Below, one piece after another: positions 44,649 to 53,795 of a DNA stretch of 64,000 nt. A program made the position numbers and the translations under genes. Location of the stretch: the NCBI RefSeq assembly GCF_043099315.1, contig NZ_CP170746.1; one strand, written 5' to 3'. The first letter of the stretch is position 1, and each line of letters opens with the position of its first letter. Source of the DNA: Chlorogloeopsis fritschii (GTDB lineage: Bacteria > Cyanobacteriota > Cyanobacteriia > Cyanobacteriales > Nostocaceae). Under the pieces are notes generated by a model. That model did not search any database. It was not told the DNA's origin and saw nothing but the letters and a program-made list of their open reading frames with translations.

Positions 44649-46046
44649 ATGGCACAATCGATTTCTTTAACGGAATCTCAAACCACAGTCAAACCTTTAG
44701 CGGTATGGGGCAAAATCAATGCTCTTCTCAAGAACCTTGGCACCTTGGTATTGCTCTTAGTTGCATTGCCAATTAACGCCACTATCGTTTTGGTATCTTT
44801 ACTGTGGAATTTACTAGCTAAACCGTTTCAAAAAGAACAAACAGTAGCAGGTGATCGCAAGAATATCCTGATTAGCGGTGCCAAGATGACCAAAGCATTA
44901 CAACTCGCCAGGTCATTCCATGCAGCCGGACATCGAGTTGTACTTCTAGAAACCCACAAGTACTGGTTATCCGGTCATCGCTTTTCCAAAGCCGTGGACA
45001 ATTTTTATACAACTCCTGTACCACAGCGAGATCCCCAAGCCTACACCCAGGCTTTGATAGACATCATTGAGAAAGAAAATATTGATGTCTACATTCCAGT
45101 CACAAGTCCAATTGCCAGCTACTATGACTCACTGGCGAAACCAGTGTTATCCCAGTATTGCGAAGTCTTCCACTTCGATGCTGCCGTTACCCAAATGCTG
45201 GATGACAAATTTGCATTTAGCGAAAAAGCGCGATCGCTTGGGTTATCGGTTCCTAAATCATTCAAAATTACCTCTCCCGAACAAGTCCTAAATTTCGACT
45301 TTTCCCAGGAAACTCGCAAATATATCCTCAAGAGTATTCCCTACGACTCGGTTAGACGTTTAGATTTAACCAAACTTCCCTGCGACACACCTGAACAAAC
45401 AGAAGCATTCGTCAGAAGTTTGCCAATAAGTGCCCAGAAGCCTTGGATTATGCAAGAGTTCATTCCTGGCAAAGAATTTTGCACCCATAGCACAGTTCGG
45501 GATGGAGAAATTAGACTGCACTGCTGTTGTGAATCTTCAGCTTTTCAAGTCAATTACGAACACGTAGAGCACCCCCAAATAAGTGAATGGATCGCCCGGT
45601 TTGTTAAAGGGCTGGGAATCACCGGACAAATTTCCTTTGACTTCATCCAAGCCGAAGATGGCAGCGTTTACGCAATTGAATGCAACCCCCGCACTCATTC
45701 TGCAATTACCACATTCCACGATCGCCCAGAAGTTGCACAAGCCTATCTTGGCAAAGAAGCGATGACAGAACCACTGCAACCACTGCCAAGCAGTAAACCG
45801 ACTTACTGGCTGTATCACGAAGTTTGGCGATTGACTAGTATTCGTTCCTTGGCACAATTACGAACTTGGATTCGGAATATTTGGCGAGGCACTGATGCTA
45901 TCTACAAATTGGACGATCCATTGCCATTTTTAATGTTGCATCACTGGCAAATTCCCTTGTTATTACTGAACAATTTGTGGCGGCTAAAAGGCTGGACAAG
46001 GATAGATTTTAATATCGGTAAACTCGTGGAATTAGGAGGAGATTAA
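44649..46046 (+). CDS. mysC: ATP-grasp ligase MysC
   Basis: A 465-residue ATP-grasp ligase that joins glycine to 4-deoxygadusol to form mycosporine-glycine. The N-terminal hydrophobic helix (TLVLLLVALPINATIVLVSL) suggests membrane contact. ATP-grasp motifs are ILKSIPYDSVRRLDLTKL, WIMQEFIPGKEFCTH and GQISFDFIQAEDGSVYAIEC-NPR. ATG 44649 (MAQSISLTES) is chosen over an in-frame TTG at 44628. Third gene of the mys operon. Confidence 0.92.
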   Translation: MAQSISLTESQTTVKPLAVWGKINALLKNLGTLVLLLVALPINATIVLVSLLWNLLAKPFQKEQTVAGDRKNILISGAKMTKALQLARSFHAAGHRVVLLETHKYWLSGHRFSKAVDNFYTTPVPQRDPQAYTQALIDIIEKENIDVYIPVTSPIASYYDSLAKPVLSQYCEVFHFDAAVTQMLDDKFAFSEKARSLGLSVPKSFKITSPEQVLNFDFSQETRKYILKSIPYDSVRRLDLTKLPCDTPEQTEAFVRSLPISAQKPWIMQEFIPGKEFCTHSTVRDGEIRLHCCCESSAFQVNYEHVEHPQISEWIARFVKGLGITGQISFDFIQAEDGSVYAIECNPRTHSAITTFHDRPEVAQAYLGKEAMTEPLQPLPSSKPTYWLYHEVWRLTSIRSLAQLRTWIRNIWRGTDAIYKLDDPLPFLMLHHWQIPLLLLNNLWRLKGWTRIDFNIGKLVELGGD

Positions 46047-46113
46047 ACATAGGTTTGTAGTAAGCACTGAAGAGGTTGTTTGAAAAGTAGTTGACTGTGA
46101 GTTTCGGCACTTA

Positions 46114-46375
46114 TTGATCCCCCCTAGCCCCCTTAAAAAGGGGGGAACTGGAATAGAATCAAAGCCACCTTTTGGCTGTATAGCCTCCCTTAAAAGGGCT
46201 ACAGTGTACACACAAATCTATTTTTTCTCATTACCATGCTCTGCATAGTGATGAAAACTGTGAGGTTCTGCCTCATGAAGAGGCGGAGCCTCAATCAATG
46301 CTTTTCCAGGCACCAGCCTGGAAAAGAGAAAAAAGAGAAAAGTTCCCCTTTTTAAGGGGGATTTAGGGAGATCTA
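46114..46375. repeat. Inverted-repeat element between mysC and the NRPS gene
   Basis: GATCCCCCCTAGCCCCCTTA...AAAGGGGGGAAC at 46114-46147 and its near-complement at 46343-46375 bracket 200 bases that contain two further hairpins (AGGTTCTGCCTC...GAGGCGGAGCCT; CTTTTCCAGG...CCTGGAAAAG). No coding potential. Looks like a non-autonomous repeat placed between mysC and the NRPS gene, with enough hairpins to attenuate read-through. Confidence 0.65.
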
Positions 46376-46541
46376 AAACTTTTTACTACCACCAATAGGA
46401 CTTTTAAAACACCCTCTAGATACTACGAGAAAATATGTATTGACTTATGTTTTTTTAGAGTCTTTGTGTTATTAAAAAACTGCAAAGACGTATTAGACGT
46501 GTTCGCAACTTTGTAAAAGGTAGAAATAAAAGCTTTCGCGT

Positions 46542-49500
46542 ATGCAGACTACAGAAATAAATTTGGAATCTTCAACAGAATCAATAATAGAATTTCCCCT
46601 TTCTGAAACACAGCGTAAAGCTTGGTTTTTATCTAAGTTGGAATTGCAAGGTTGTACCGATAAAATAGCTTTTGCCATTCATTGGCGGCAGCAGGTGAAT
46701 GTTGAGTGTCTCAAGCAGGCGTTTGAAATCGTTATTGCACGTCATCCGTCTTTGCATACTGCTTATAGAGATAAGCATGGTGAATTAGTACAACAAGTAC
46801 TTGCCACTACAACAGCTGAAATAAATTTTGTTGATGCTTCAAATTGGAGTGAAGATAAATTAAAAGAAAAAATCTTAGACTCTAGCCAACATCCTTTTGA
46901 TTTAGCAGTCGGTTCGGTTGTGCGAATGAGCTTATTTAGTCGCACGCCGACAACTCATGTTCTCTTGCTGGTAGTGCATTGTATAGCTAGTGATACATGG
47001 GGATTGTTATTACTTTTAGATGAACTTTTAACTTTATATCATCAACTAAAAAGCAATACAGCTATTAGTTTGTCATCACTCACCAGTTCCTACCAAGATT
47101 ACGTAAAACAAGAAATTAATCTGCTCAATAGTCCCGAAGGTAAGCAGCTTGGGCATTATTGGCAGCAATACCTTGCAGGAGAATTACCCACTCTTGAACT
47201 GCCAAGTGCGCGATTGCGATTGCCCATAAGAAGCTACAAAGGTGCGTGCTATAAATTTAGTATTGCTCCAGACATTACTGATAAAGTCAGGTATTTGGCT
47301 ATTACTGAAGACGTTGATTTGTCAACGGTTGTGCTGTCAGCTTTTCAATTAATGCTGTATCGTTATACAGCGACGGAAAATATTCTAGTAGGTTTATTAC
47401 CGCAAAGATATCAATCTGAATTTAAAAATGTAGTTGGTAATTTTGCTAATTCAGCAGTTGTGAAACTGGCTATTTCAGGTGATGTGAGTTTCCAACGATA
47501 TCTTAGCCAGATACAATTTGCTGTAGCAGAAACAATTGCTCATCAAGCATATCCATTTCCTCTTTTAGTCAGGCAGCTTCAACTTAATTCTCAACTAAGT
47601 CATCCTCCCATTTGTCAGGTAGGATTTGCTTATCATCATCTACATGAATTGAAAATTATCTCTAAGTTATTTGATGAAAACTTTGGAGAGTTAGAGTATT
47701 TTGAAATTCCCCGGCAAAGAACTGAATTCGATTTAAGTTTAGAAATACTGGAATCTCAAGAATCGCTCATTGGTTTTCTGTACTACAATAGTGACTTGCT
47801 AGATGCAGATACTATCGCTCGCGCTGCCGAACACTTACAAAATTTACTAGTAGCAATCATAGCTAATCCTCAACAGTTAGTTGCTCGACTGCCATTATTA
47901 AGCGATCGCGAAAAACATCAATTACTCGTAGAGTGGAATTCCACAAGCAAAGATTATGATTTGTCGCGATGTCTGCATGAATTATTTGAGGCTCAAGCAG
48001 AGAAAACTCCAGAGGCAATCGCACTCTCCTTTGAAGAAGAGAAACTCACATACCGCGAACTTAATTCTAGAGCAAATCAACTGGCACATTACTTGCAAAA
48101 TCTGGGAGTTAAACCAGAGGTACTGGTAGGTATTTGTGTGGAACGCTCTCTAGAGATGGTAGTGGGGCTTTTAGGCATTCTCAAAGCAGGCGGAGCCTAT
48201 GTACCAATAGATCCAGAGTATCCGCCAGAGCGTTTAGCTTATATGCTGGCTGATTCTCAGGTAAGTGTGTTGTTAACTCAACAGAAATTACTGGCTAGGC
48301 TACCCAATCATCAGGCAGAAATTATCTGTTTAGATCGAGACTGGGAGGAAATTTCCCAAGAACAAAATACTAACTTAACCAGTGGCGTCAAACCCGATAA
48401 CTTAGCGTATGTAATTTACACTTCTGGCTCTACTGGCAAACCCAAGGGTGCAATGAATACCCATCAGGGAGTTTGCAATCGTTTGCTGTGGATGCAACAA
48501 GCATATCAACTAACTTCTACAGATAGAGTATTGCAAAAAACTCCATTTAGTTTTGATGTCTCCGTTTGGGAGTTCTTTTGGACTTTATTGAATGGCGCAC
48601 GTTTGGTAATTGCGAAACCAAGAGGGCATCGAGATAGTACTTACTTAGTAAAGCTGATTATTCAAGAGCAAATAACCACTGTCCATTTTGTTCCTTCGAT
48701 GTTGCAGGTGTTTCTAGATAGCCGTGATGTGAAACAATGCAGTAGCCTCAAACGAGTTATATGTAGCGGTGAAGCCTTACCATTAGATTTGCAAGCAAGA
48801 TTTTTCCAGTGTTTGCAATGTGAATTACACAATCTTTATGGCCCCACAGAGGCAGCGATCGATGTCACTGCTTGGCAGTGTCAAAAACAGAGCCATCTAA
48901 AAACTATACCTATTGGTCGTCCCGTTGCCAATACGCAGATTTACATTCTTGACTCTCATCTCCAACCAGTACCTATTGGCGTTGTCGGCGAATTGCACAT
49001 TGGGGGAGTTCAAGTTGCAAGAGGCTACCTCAATCGCCCAGATTTAACTCAGGAAAAATTTATTGCCAATCCATTTGGAAAGGCACAAGAAAGTCGTTTA
49101 TATAAAACAGGAGACTTAGCTCGTTACTTAAGCGACGGCAACATAGAATATATTGGCAGAACTGACTATCAAGTAAAAATTCGTGGTTTACGAATAGAAC
49201 TGGGGGAAATTGAAAACGCTTTATCCCAGCATTGCCAAGTGCGAGAAGCAGTAGTAATTGTTCGGTGCGATCGCCCAGGGGATAAGCAACTTGTAGCTTA
49301 TATTACGACGGAACAAGAAAAACCTACTCCTGAAAGCCTGCGTGAATTCCTCAAACAGAAACTACCAGAATACATGGTGCCAGTGGCTTTCGTCATTCTC
49401 GAAGCACTGCCTTTGACTCCTAGTGGCAAACTAGATCGTCGTGCCTTGCCAAAACCAAATCTTTTTAGCTTTAGCCAAAGTCAAGGTTCTGTACTGCCGC

Positions 49501-50591
49501 GTAATGATACTGAAAGGGAACTGGCAAAAATTTGGTTAGATATTTTAACTATTCAATCAGTAGGTGTTCAAGATAACTTCTTTGAAATTGGTGGTACTTC
49601 TCTCTCAGCAATTTATTTAATAGCTGCAATTGAGCAGCAGTTTGGGAAAGAATTGCCCTTATCTGTGCTTTTGACTAATCCGACAATTGAGGAATTAGCC
49701 AAAGTTCTACATTTGAGTTCTGAGCAAACAAATAACTCACCCCTTATTCCCATCCAGCCAAAAGGCAACAAGCAACCATTTTTCTGTGTGCATCCAGCTG
49801 GTGGGCACGTTCTGTGTTATTTCAACCTGGCACGCTATTTAGGTACAGATCAACCTTTTTACGGATTGCAAGCTCAAGGTTTCAATGACGATGAAGAACC
49901 TTTGACAAGAGTTGAGGATATGGCAAGTACTTATGTAGAAGCCATCCGTCAGTTCCAACCTTATGGCCCTTATCAAATTGGTGGTTGGTCATTTGGGGGA
50001 ATTGTAGCATACGAAATCGCCCAGCAGTTGCACAAACAAGGACAAGAAGTATCTTTGTTAGCAATACTAGATTCTTATGTACCCATTATTCTCGATCCAA
50101 ATAAGAAGATTGATAATAAGTACTTGGTTGGAGTACTTTCTAGAGTATTTGGTGGAATGTTCGGTCAAGATAATCTTGTCACACCCCAAGAAATACAGCA
50201 TTTGAGTGTTGAGGAACGACTGGATTACATCATCGAAAAAGCAAGAAAAGCCAAGATATTCCCGCCAGGAGTTGAACGCAGTAAAAATCGCCGGATTCTC
50301 GATGTATTAGTTGGTACTCTCAAAGCTACCTATTCCTATGTGCGACAACCGTATCCAGGAAAAGTTACTGTCTTTCGGGCGAGCGAGAAACATATTATGG
50401 CTCCCGATCCAACTTTAGTGTGGGTGGAATTACTATCGGTAATGGCAGTAAAGGATGTTAAAGTTGTAAAAATTCCAGGAAACCATTACACATTTATATT
50501 GGAACCTCATGTCAAAGTTCTCGCAGAACGCTTGAAAAGTTGCCTGAATAGTTCTTCTCAAAACCTTGAAAGTGATTCGGTTTTCCTTTGA
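46542..50591 (+). CDS. mysE: NRPS for MAA synthesis, C-A-T-TE, serine-specific
   Basis: A 1349-residue single-module NRPS. Order: condensation-like domain (about 16-450), adenylation (about 460-985), thiolation (about 1000-1070, Ser1020 in EIGGTSLSA) and thioesterase (Ser1150 in GGWSFGG, His1315). The A domain has TSGSTGKPKG (627-636); pocket residues D672, V673, W676, H715, I740, S742, L765, I773, D774 and K963 read DVWHISLIDK, a serine code. It should load Ser onto mycosporine-glycine to give shinorine. In the condensation-like domain the HHxxxDG motif is VHCIASDT, with only the second His kept. The A. variabilis enzyme, as I recall, lacks this domain. Gap to mysC is 495 bases. Confidence 0.9.
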   Translation: MQTTEINLESSTESIIEFPLSETQRKAWFLSKLELQGCTDKIAFAIHWRQQVNVECLKQAFEIVIARHPSLHTAYRDKHGELVQQVLATTTAEINFVDASNWSEDKLKEKILDSSQHPFDLAVGSVVRMSLFSRTPTTHVLLLVVHCIASDTWGLLLLLDELLTLYHQLKSNTAISLSSLTSSYQDYVKQEINLLNSPEGKQLGHYWQQYLAGELPTLELPSARLRLPIRSYKGACYKFSIAPDITDKVRYLAITEDVDLSTVVLSAFQLMLYRYTATENILVGLLPQRYQSEFKNVVGNFANSAVVKLAISGDVSFQRYLSQIQFAVAETIAHQAYPFPLLVRQLQLNSQLSHPPICQVGFAYHHLHELKIISKLFDENFGELEYFEIPRQRTEFDLSLEILESQESLIGFLYYNSDLLDADTIARAAEHLQNLLVAIIANPQQLVARLPLLSDREKHQLLVEWNSTSKDYDLSRCLHELFEAQAEKTPEAIALSFEEEKLTYRELNSRANQLAHYLQNLGVKPEVLVGICVERSLEMVVGLLGILKAGGAYVPIDPEYPPERLAYMLADSQVSVLLTQQKLLARLPNHQAEIICLDRDWEEISQEQNTNLTSGVKPDNLAYVIYTSGSTGKPKGAMNTHQGVCNRLLWMQQAYQLTSTDRVLQKTPFSFDVSVWEFFWTLLNGARLVIAKPRGHRDSTYLVKLIIQEQITTVHFVPSMLQVFLDSRDVKQCSSLKRVICSGEALPLDLQARFFQCLQCELHNLYGPTEAAIDVTAWQCQKQSHLKTIPIGRPVANTQIYILDSHLQPVPIGVVGELHIGGVQVARGYLNRPDLTQEKFIANPFGKAQESRLYKTGDLARYLSDGNIEYIGRTDYQVKIRGLRIELGEIENALSQHCQVREAVVIVRCDRPGDKQLVAYITTEQEKPTPESLREFLKQKLPEYMVPVAFVILEALPLTPSGKLDRRALPKPNLFSFSQSQGSVLPRNDTERELAKIWLDILTIQSVGVQDNFFEIGGTSLSAIYLIAAIEQQFGKELPLSVLLTNPTIEELAKVLHLSSEQTNNSPLIPIQPKGNKQPFFCVHPAGGHVLCYFNLARYLGTDQPFYGLQAQGFNDDEEPLTRVEDMASTYVEAIRQFQPYGPYQIGGWSFGGIVAYEIAQQLHKQGQEVSLLAILDSYVPIILDPNKKIDNKYLVGVLSRVFGGMFGQDNLVTPQEIQHLSVEERLDYIIEKARKAKIFPPGVERSKNRRILDVLVGTLKATYSYVRQPYPGKVTVFRASEKHIMAPDPTLVWVELLSVMAVKDVKVVKIPGNHYTFILEPHVKVLAERLKSCLNSSSQNLESDSVFL

Positions 50592-50666
50592 CACCAGTTT
50601 TTTTCAACCAAGAGCCACTATGGTGGCTCACCGTCTGTCTAGTACTTTTAGCAGTTACCCTGTTCC

Positions 50667-50879
50667 CTATTCCCTGCTAGATTTAGATTTTTGCTTTAGC
50701 TTCATCGACAAACCGATCGCACCAGCAAGTGCAGTACCTGCAATTGTCATAGGTTCAGGCACAGGTGTAGGAGCTTCTGTGTTTTGTTTTCTGGGTACGG
50801 GTTTCTTTGAATTACCAGGCGAATCTAGACTTAAAATCAGAACAAGGAGTGATACTGCTGCTGCTACTGCTATTCCCAT
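50667..50879 (-). CDS. Small PEP-CTERM protein
   Basis: A 70-residue protein with an N-terminal hydrophobic helix (MGIAVAAAVSLLVLILSLDS) and a C-terminal VPEP motif followed by a second helix (AGTALAGAIGL) and a basic end (KLKQKSKSS). This is the PEP-CTERM sorting arrangement. It converges on the NRPS gene. Between the signals there are only about 20 residues, so it is either a tiny surface peptide or an eroded member. Confidence 0.55.
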   Translation of the reverse strand: MGIAVAAAVSLLVLILSLDSPGNSKKPVPRKQNTEAPTPVPEPMTIAGTALAGAIGLSMKLKQKSKSSRE

Positions 50880-51905
50880 AAGACTATCAAGCCCCTGTAT
50901 AATTTATTATAGGCTTATCAATATAGTATGTATTTATTGATACTGTTCACTTTTTTACAGTATCTTTACCGTATTTTTATGTAGATTTACAGTAGCTTAA
51001 AAGGGAATGGGGAAGAGGATAAGGGGACGTGGGAACACGGAGAAAATGAGAACTACAAATCACATTTTTGCCCTTCTGCCCACCGAAGTTCAGAAGTAGA
51101 GTACCCTGTGCGATGGCGCTTTGAGTTCTCTGTTTCATCTGCTTTTTCACAAAAAAATCTGATACAAATACAGACCGTGTCTAGACGCGATATATCGCGT
51201 CTAGACAAAATTTGCGTGTATCGTAATTAACGTAAAAAGGTTAGGACTTACGCATTGACAGGAAATGGACTATGTGCATTCCATTAAAGGGAAGTGAAGC
51301 GGGATGAATCAGCATAGGTCAAAGCCTCATGCTGGGGAGCCTACTCCCAGTATACTTTGCCTAAAAGAAGACATTCTCGGCAAAGTTAAGCATCTAAAAA
51401 TCCTTGAGTGAAATACTTGTCTAGTTATGTTCTAGAGTGGCAAAGCTAGCTAGAGCAAAAATTCAAACCTAGTAAATTCGTTATTATTGAAAATTTTGAT
51501 TTACGTATTTACGTCTGTTTCAATCATTACAAACCTACTCTAGTTTATTTTGCCGTTCTAGGTTATGTTTGAATGTCTAGATTGCAATAGGTGACAGCTT
51601 CCTTAGCCTTACGCCAAGGTATAAGCGAGAACCAACTAACTTAACACCAATCTCATTCTTTAGTTAGAGGTTAGGTTTAGTTGAAAGCTTTAAGGTTCAG
51701 GTATTCATTTGTAGTAGTTAATTTTTTTAGTAGTCTAGAAGGCTGATACGAAGGGTAAATTTTTTCAAGAGACTTCTACATACCTCTCGCTAATAAGCTT
51801 TTATCCTACACTGTTCTCCGCTCCCAGTATTAGAGTTTGGACAAACAAATTTGTCCAAACTGCGATCAACAAAGCACCATACAGCAAGCACGGGAGACAA
51901 TAGAC
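50880..51905. other. 1-kb intergenic stretch crossing the end of a mobile segment
   Basis: Non-coding. It holds A/G-rich low-complexity sequence near 51005, a 30-bp perfect palindrome at 51178, and the left end of the 51242-58943 segment. Beyond about 51262 the sequence is AT-rich with no recognisable transposase and includes the upstream region of the SRPBCC gene. Confidence 0.5.
51178..51207. repeat. 30-bp perfect palindrome
   Basis: Symmetric around 51192/51193, with core GACGCGATATATCGCGTC extended 6 bases on each side. It lies 30 bases before the 5-bp direct repeat of the mobile segment. Could be a hairpin repeat or a protein-binding site. Confidence 0.85.
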
Positions 51906-52409
51906 ATGAGCCAACCAATTAAAGTTGAAAAGACGGTAACGATTAACAAACCAGCAGAGGAACTCTACCGCTTTTGGCATAACTTTGGGAACTTGCCGCG
52001 CTTCATGAAGCATCTCAAAGACGTAAAAGTACACAATAATAAGCGAGAGTCCTCCGGACACGCTACGCGAACGCACTGGACGACCAGTGGGGTGTTAGGT
52101 GGAAGTGTTGAATGGGATGCAGACATCATTGAAGATCGGGAAAACGAATTGATTACTTGGGCTTCGGTTGAAGGTGCAGATGTTGATAACTCTGGTTCTG
52201 TCCGCTTCCAGCCAGCACCCGGCGATCGCGGTACTGAGGTAAAAGTTGTCACGAAATATAACCCGCCTGGTGGAGCAATTGGAGCTACCATTGCCAAACT
52301 CTTCGGCGAAGAACCAGAACAGCAAATCGGAGATGATTTACGCCGCTTCAAAATGCTGATGGAAGCAGGCGAGATTGCCACCACAGAGGGACAACCAAGA
52401 GGGAAATAG
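51906..52409 (+). CDS. SRPBCC-family protein
   Basis: A 167-residue SRPBCC (START-like/polyketide cyclase) protein from MSQPIKVEKTVTINKPAEEL through YRFWHNFGNLPRFMKHLKDV to the C-terminal EEPEQQIGDDLRRFKMLMEA. The fold binds hydrophobic ligands; exact role is unknown. An eight-residue stretch, ESSGHATR, near residue 45 looks like an in-frame insertion of an interspersed palindromic repeat. ATG 51906 is chosen over the ORF start at 51837 because the family begins about ten residues before the KTVTI strand. First gene of the mobile segment's cargo. Confidence 0.75.
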   Translation: MSQPIKVEKTVTINKPAEELYRFWHNFGNLPRFMKHLKDVKVHNNKRESSGHATRTHWTTSGVLGGSVEWDADIIEDRENELITWASVEGADVDNSGSVRFQPAPGDRGTEVKVVTKYNPPGGAIGATIAKLFGEEPEQQIGDDLRRFKMLMEAGEIATTEGQPRGK

Positions 52410-52502
52410 TCACTTGTCCTTTGTTTATTAGCTAACGACAAATGACTAAGGACTAATGAGAAGACTAACGACTAATAACTAATGATCTAAGGACTAATGA
52501 CT

Positions 52503-53672
52503 ATGAAAGCAGCTTGCTGGCATGGTGCTAACGATGTGCGGGCCGAAACAGTTCCCGATCCAAAAATTCTCAACCCGCGCGATGCCATCCTTAAAGTGAC
52601 ATCAACAACCATTTGTGGTTCTGACTTGCACCTCTACGATGGCTATATTCCGACGATGCAACCGGGTGACATTCTTGGTCACGAGTTTATGGGGGAAGTT
52701 GTTGAAATTGGTAGCGAAGTCAAGCAATTGCAAAAGGGCGATCGCGTGGCTGTCTCTTCCATGGTCGGCTGCGGCTCGTGTTTCTTCTGCCAACGGGATT
52801 TATGGTCACTATGCGATAATTCCAACCCCAACGCTTGGATGCAGGAGAAGGTGTTTGGCTTTGGTACGTCGGGAATTTATGGCTATTCCCATTTATTCGG
52901 TGGCTATGCCGGTGGCGATGCAGAATATGTTCGCGTGCCGTTCGCTGATTTCGGTGCGCTCAAACTTCCCCAAGACATTCCCGATGAAAAACTGCTGCCG
53001 ATCACCGATGCCTTTCCCACCGGCTACATGGGAGCAGATTTATGTAATATTCAGCCTGGAGACATCGTAGCAGTCTGGGGTTGTGGCCCAGTCGGACAGT
53101 TCGCTATGGTCAGTGCCTATCTACTCGGTGCCGAGCGCGTGATTGGCATCGATCGCTTTCCCTACCGCTTGCAACTGGCTAAGGACTTCGCGAAAGCGGA
53201 AACGATCAATTATGAGGAAGTCGATGCGGGCGAAGCCCTGAAAGAAATGACAGGCGGGCGCGGTCCCGATGCTTGCATTGATGCCTGTGGCATGGAAGCC
53301 CATGGGATCGGGCTGGAAGGATTCTACGATGAAGCGAAGCAGGCAGTACGGCTGGAAACCGATCGCCCTCATGTGTTGCGGCAAATGATTCTGGCTTGTC
53401 GCAAGGGTGGCACTCTGTCGGTCATGGGCGTTTATGCTGGCTTCGTGGACAAGATGCCGATGGGCGCTTTTATGAACAAAGCCTTGACGCTCAAAACGGG
53501 ACAAATGCACGGTCAAAAGTATATGCCTCGGTTGCTGGGTCACGTCATCGAAGGCGAAGTCGATCCATCTGCTGTATTCTCACATCGCCTCAGTCTAGAA
53601 GACGCACCACACGGCTTTGAGCTTTTCAAACACAAACAAGACAACTGCGTCAAAGTCTTACTCAAACCCTGA
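52503..53672 (+). CDS. Zinc-dependent alcohol dehydrogenase, copy 1
   Basis: A 389-residue medium-chain dehydrogenase of the glutathione-independent formaldehyde-dehydrogenase-like group. Catalytic zinc ligands are in TTICGSDLHLYDG and GHEFMGE; the structural-zinc lobe is CGSCFFCQRDLWSLC. NAD(P)-binding Rossmann motif is VWGCGPVGQFAM. It likely oxidises or reduces a small alcohol or aldehyde; substrate not determined. Tandem duplicate of the next gene. It is preceded by degenerate GACTAAT repeats (52440-52500). Confidence 0.85.
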   Translation: MKAACWHGANDVRAETVPDPKILNPRDAILKVTSTTICGSDLHLYDGYIPTMQPGDILGHEFMGEVVEIGSEVKQLQKGDRVAVSSMVGCGSCFFCQRDLWSLCDNSNPNAWMQEKVFGFGTSGIYGYSHLFGGYAGGDAEYVRVPFADFGALKLPQDIPDEKLLPITDAFPTGYMGADLCNIQPGDIVAVWGCGPVGQFAMVSAYLLGAERVIGIDRFPYRLQLAKDFAKAETINYEEVDAGEALKEMTGGRGPDACIDACGMEAHGIGLEGFYDEAKQAVRLETDRPHVLRQMILACRKGGTLSVMGVYAGFVDKMPMGAFMNKALTLKTGQMHGQKYMPRLLGHVIEGEVDPSAVFSHRLSLEDAPHGFELFKHKQDNCVKVLLKP

Positions 53673-53795
53673 TTTCAAGCAAATTTTGGGGTGCGGCAAG
53701 GTGCAAAGACGCTAAGGAAGCTTGTCATCTCTTACCCTTTGCGTCTAACGCTTCGCCTCTGGCTAATGCGCGAAATAAAAAAGGAGAACAACTCA

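Noticed and set aside
50566..50940. 124-codon plus-strand frame overlapping the NRPS end
   Set aside because: It is the antisense of the PEP-CTERM small gene and overlaps the NRPS stop.
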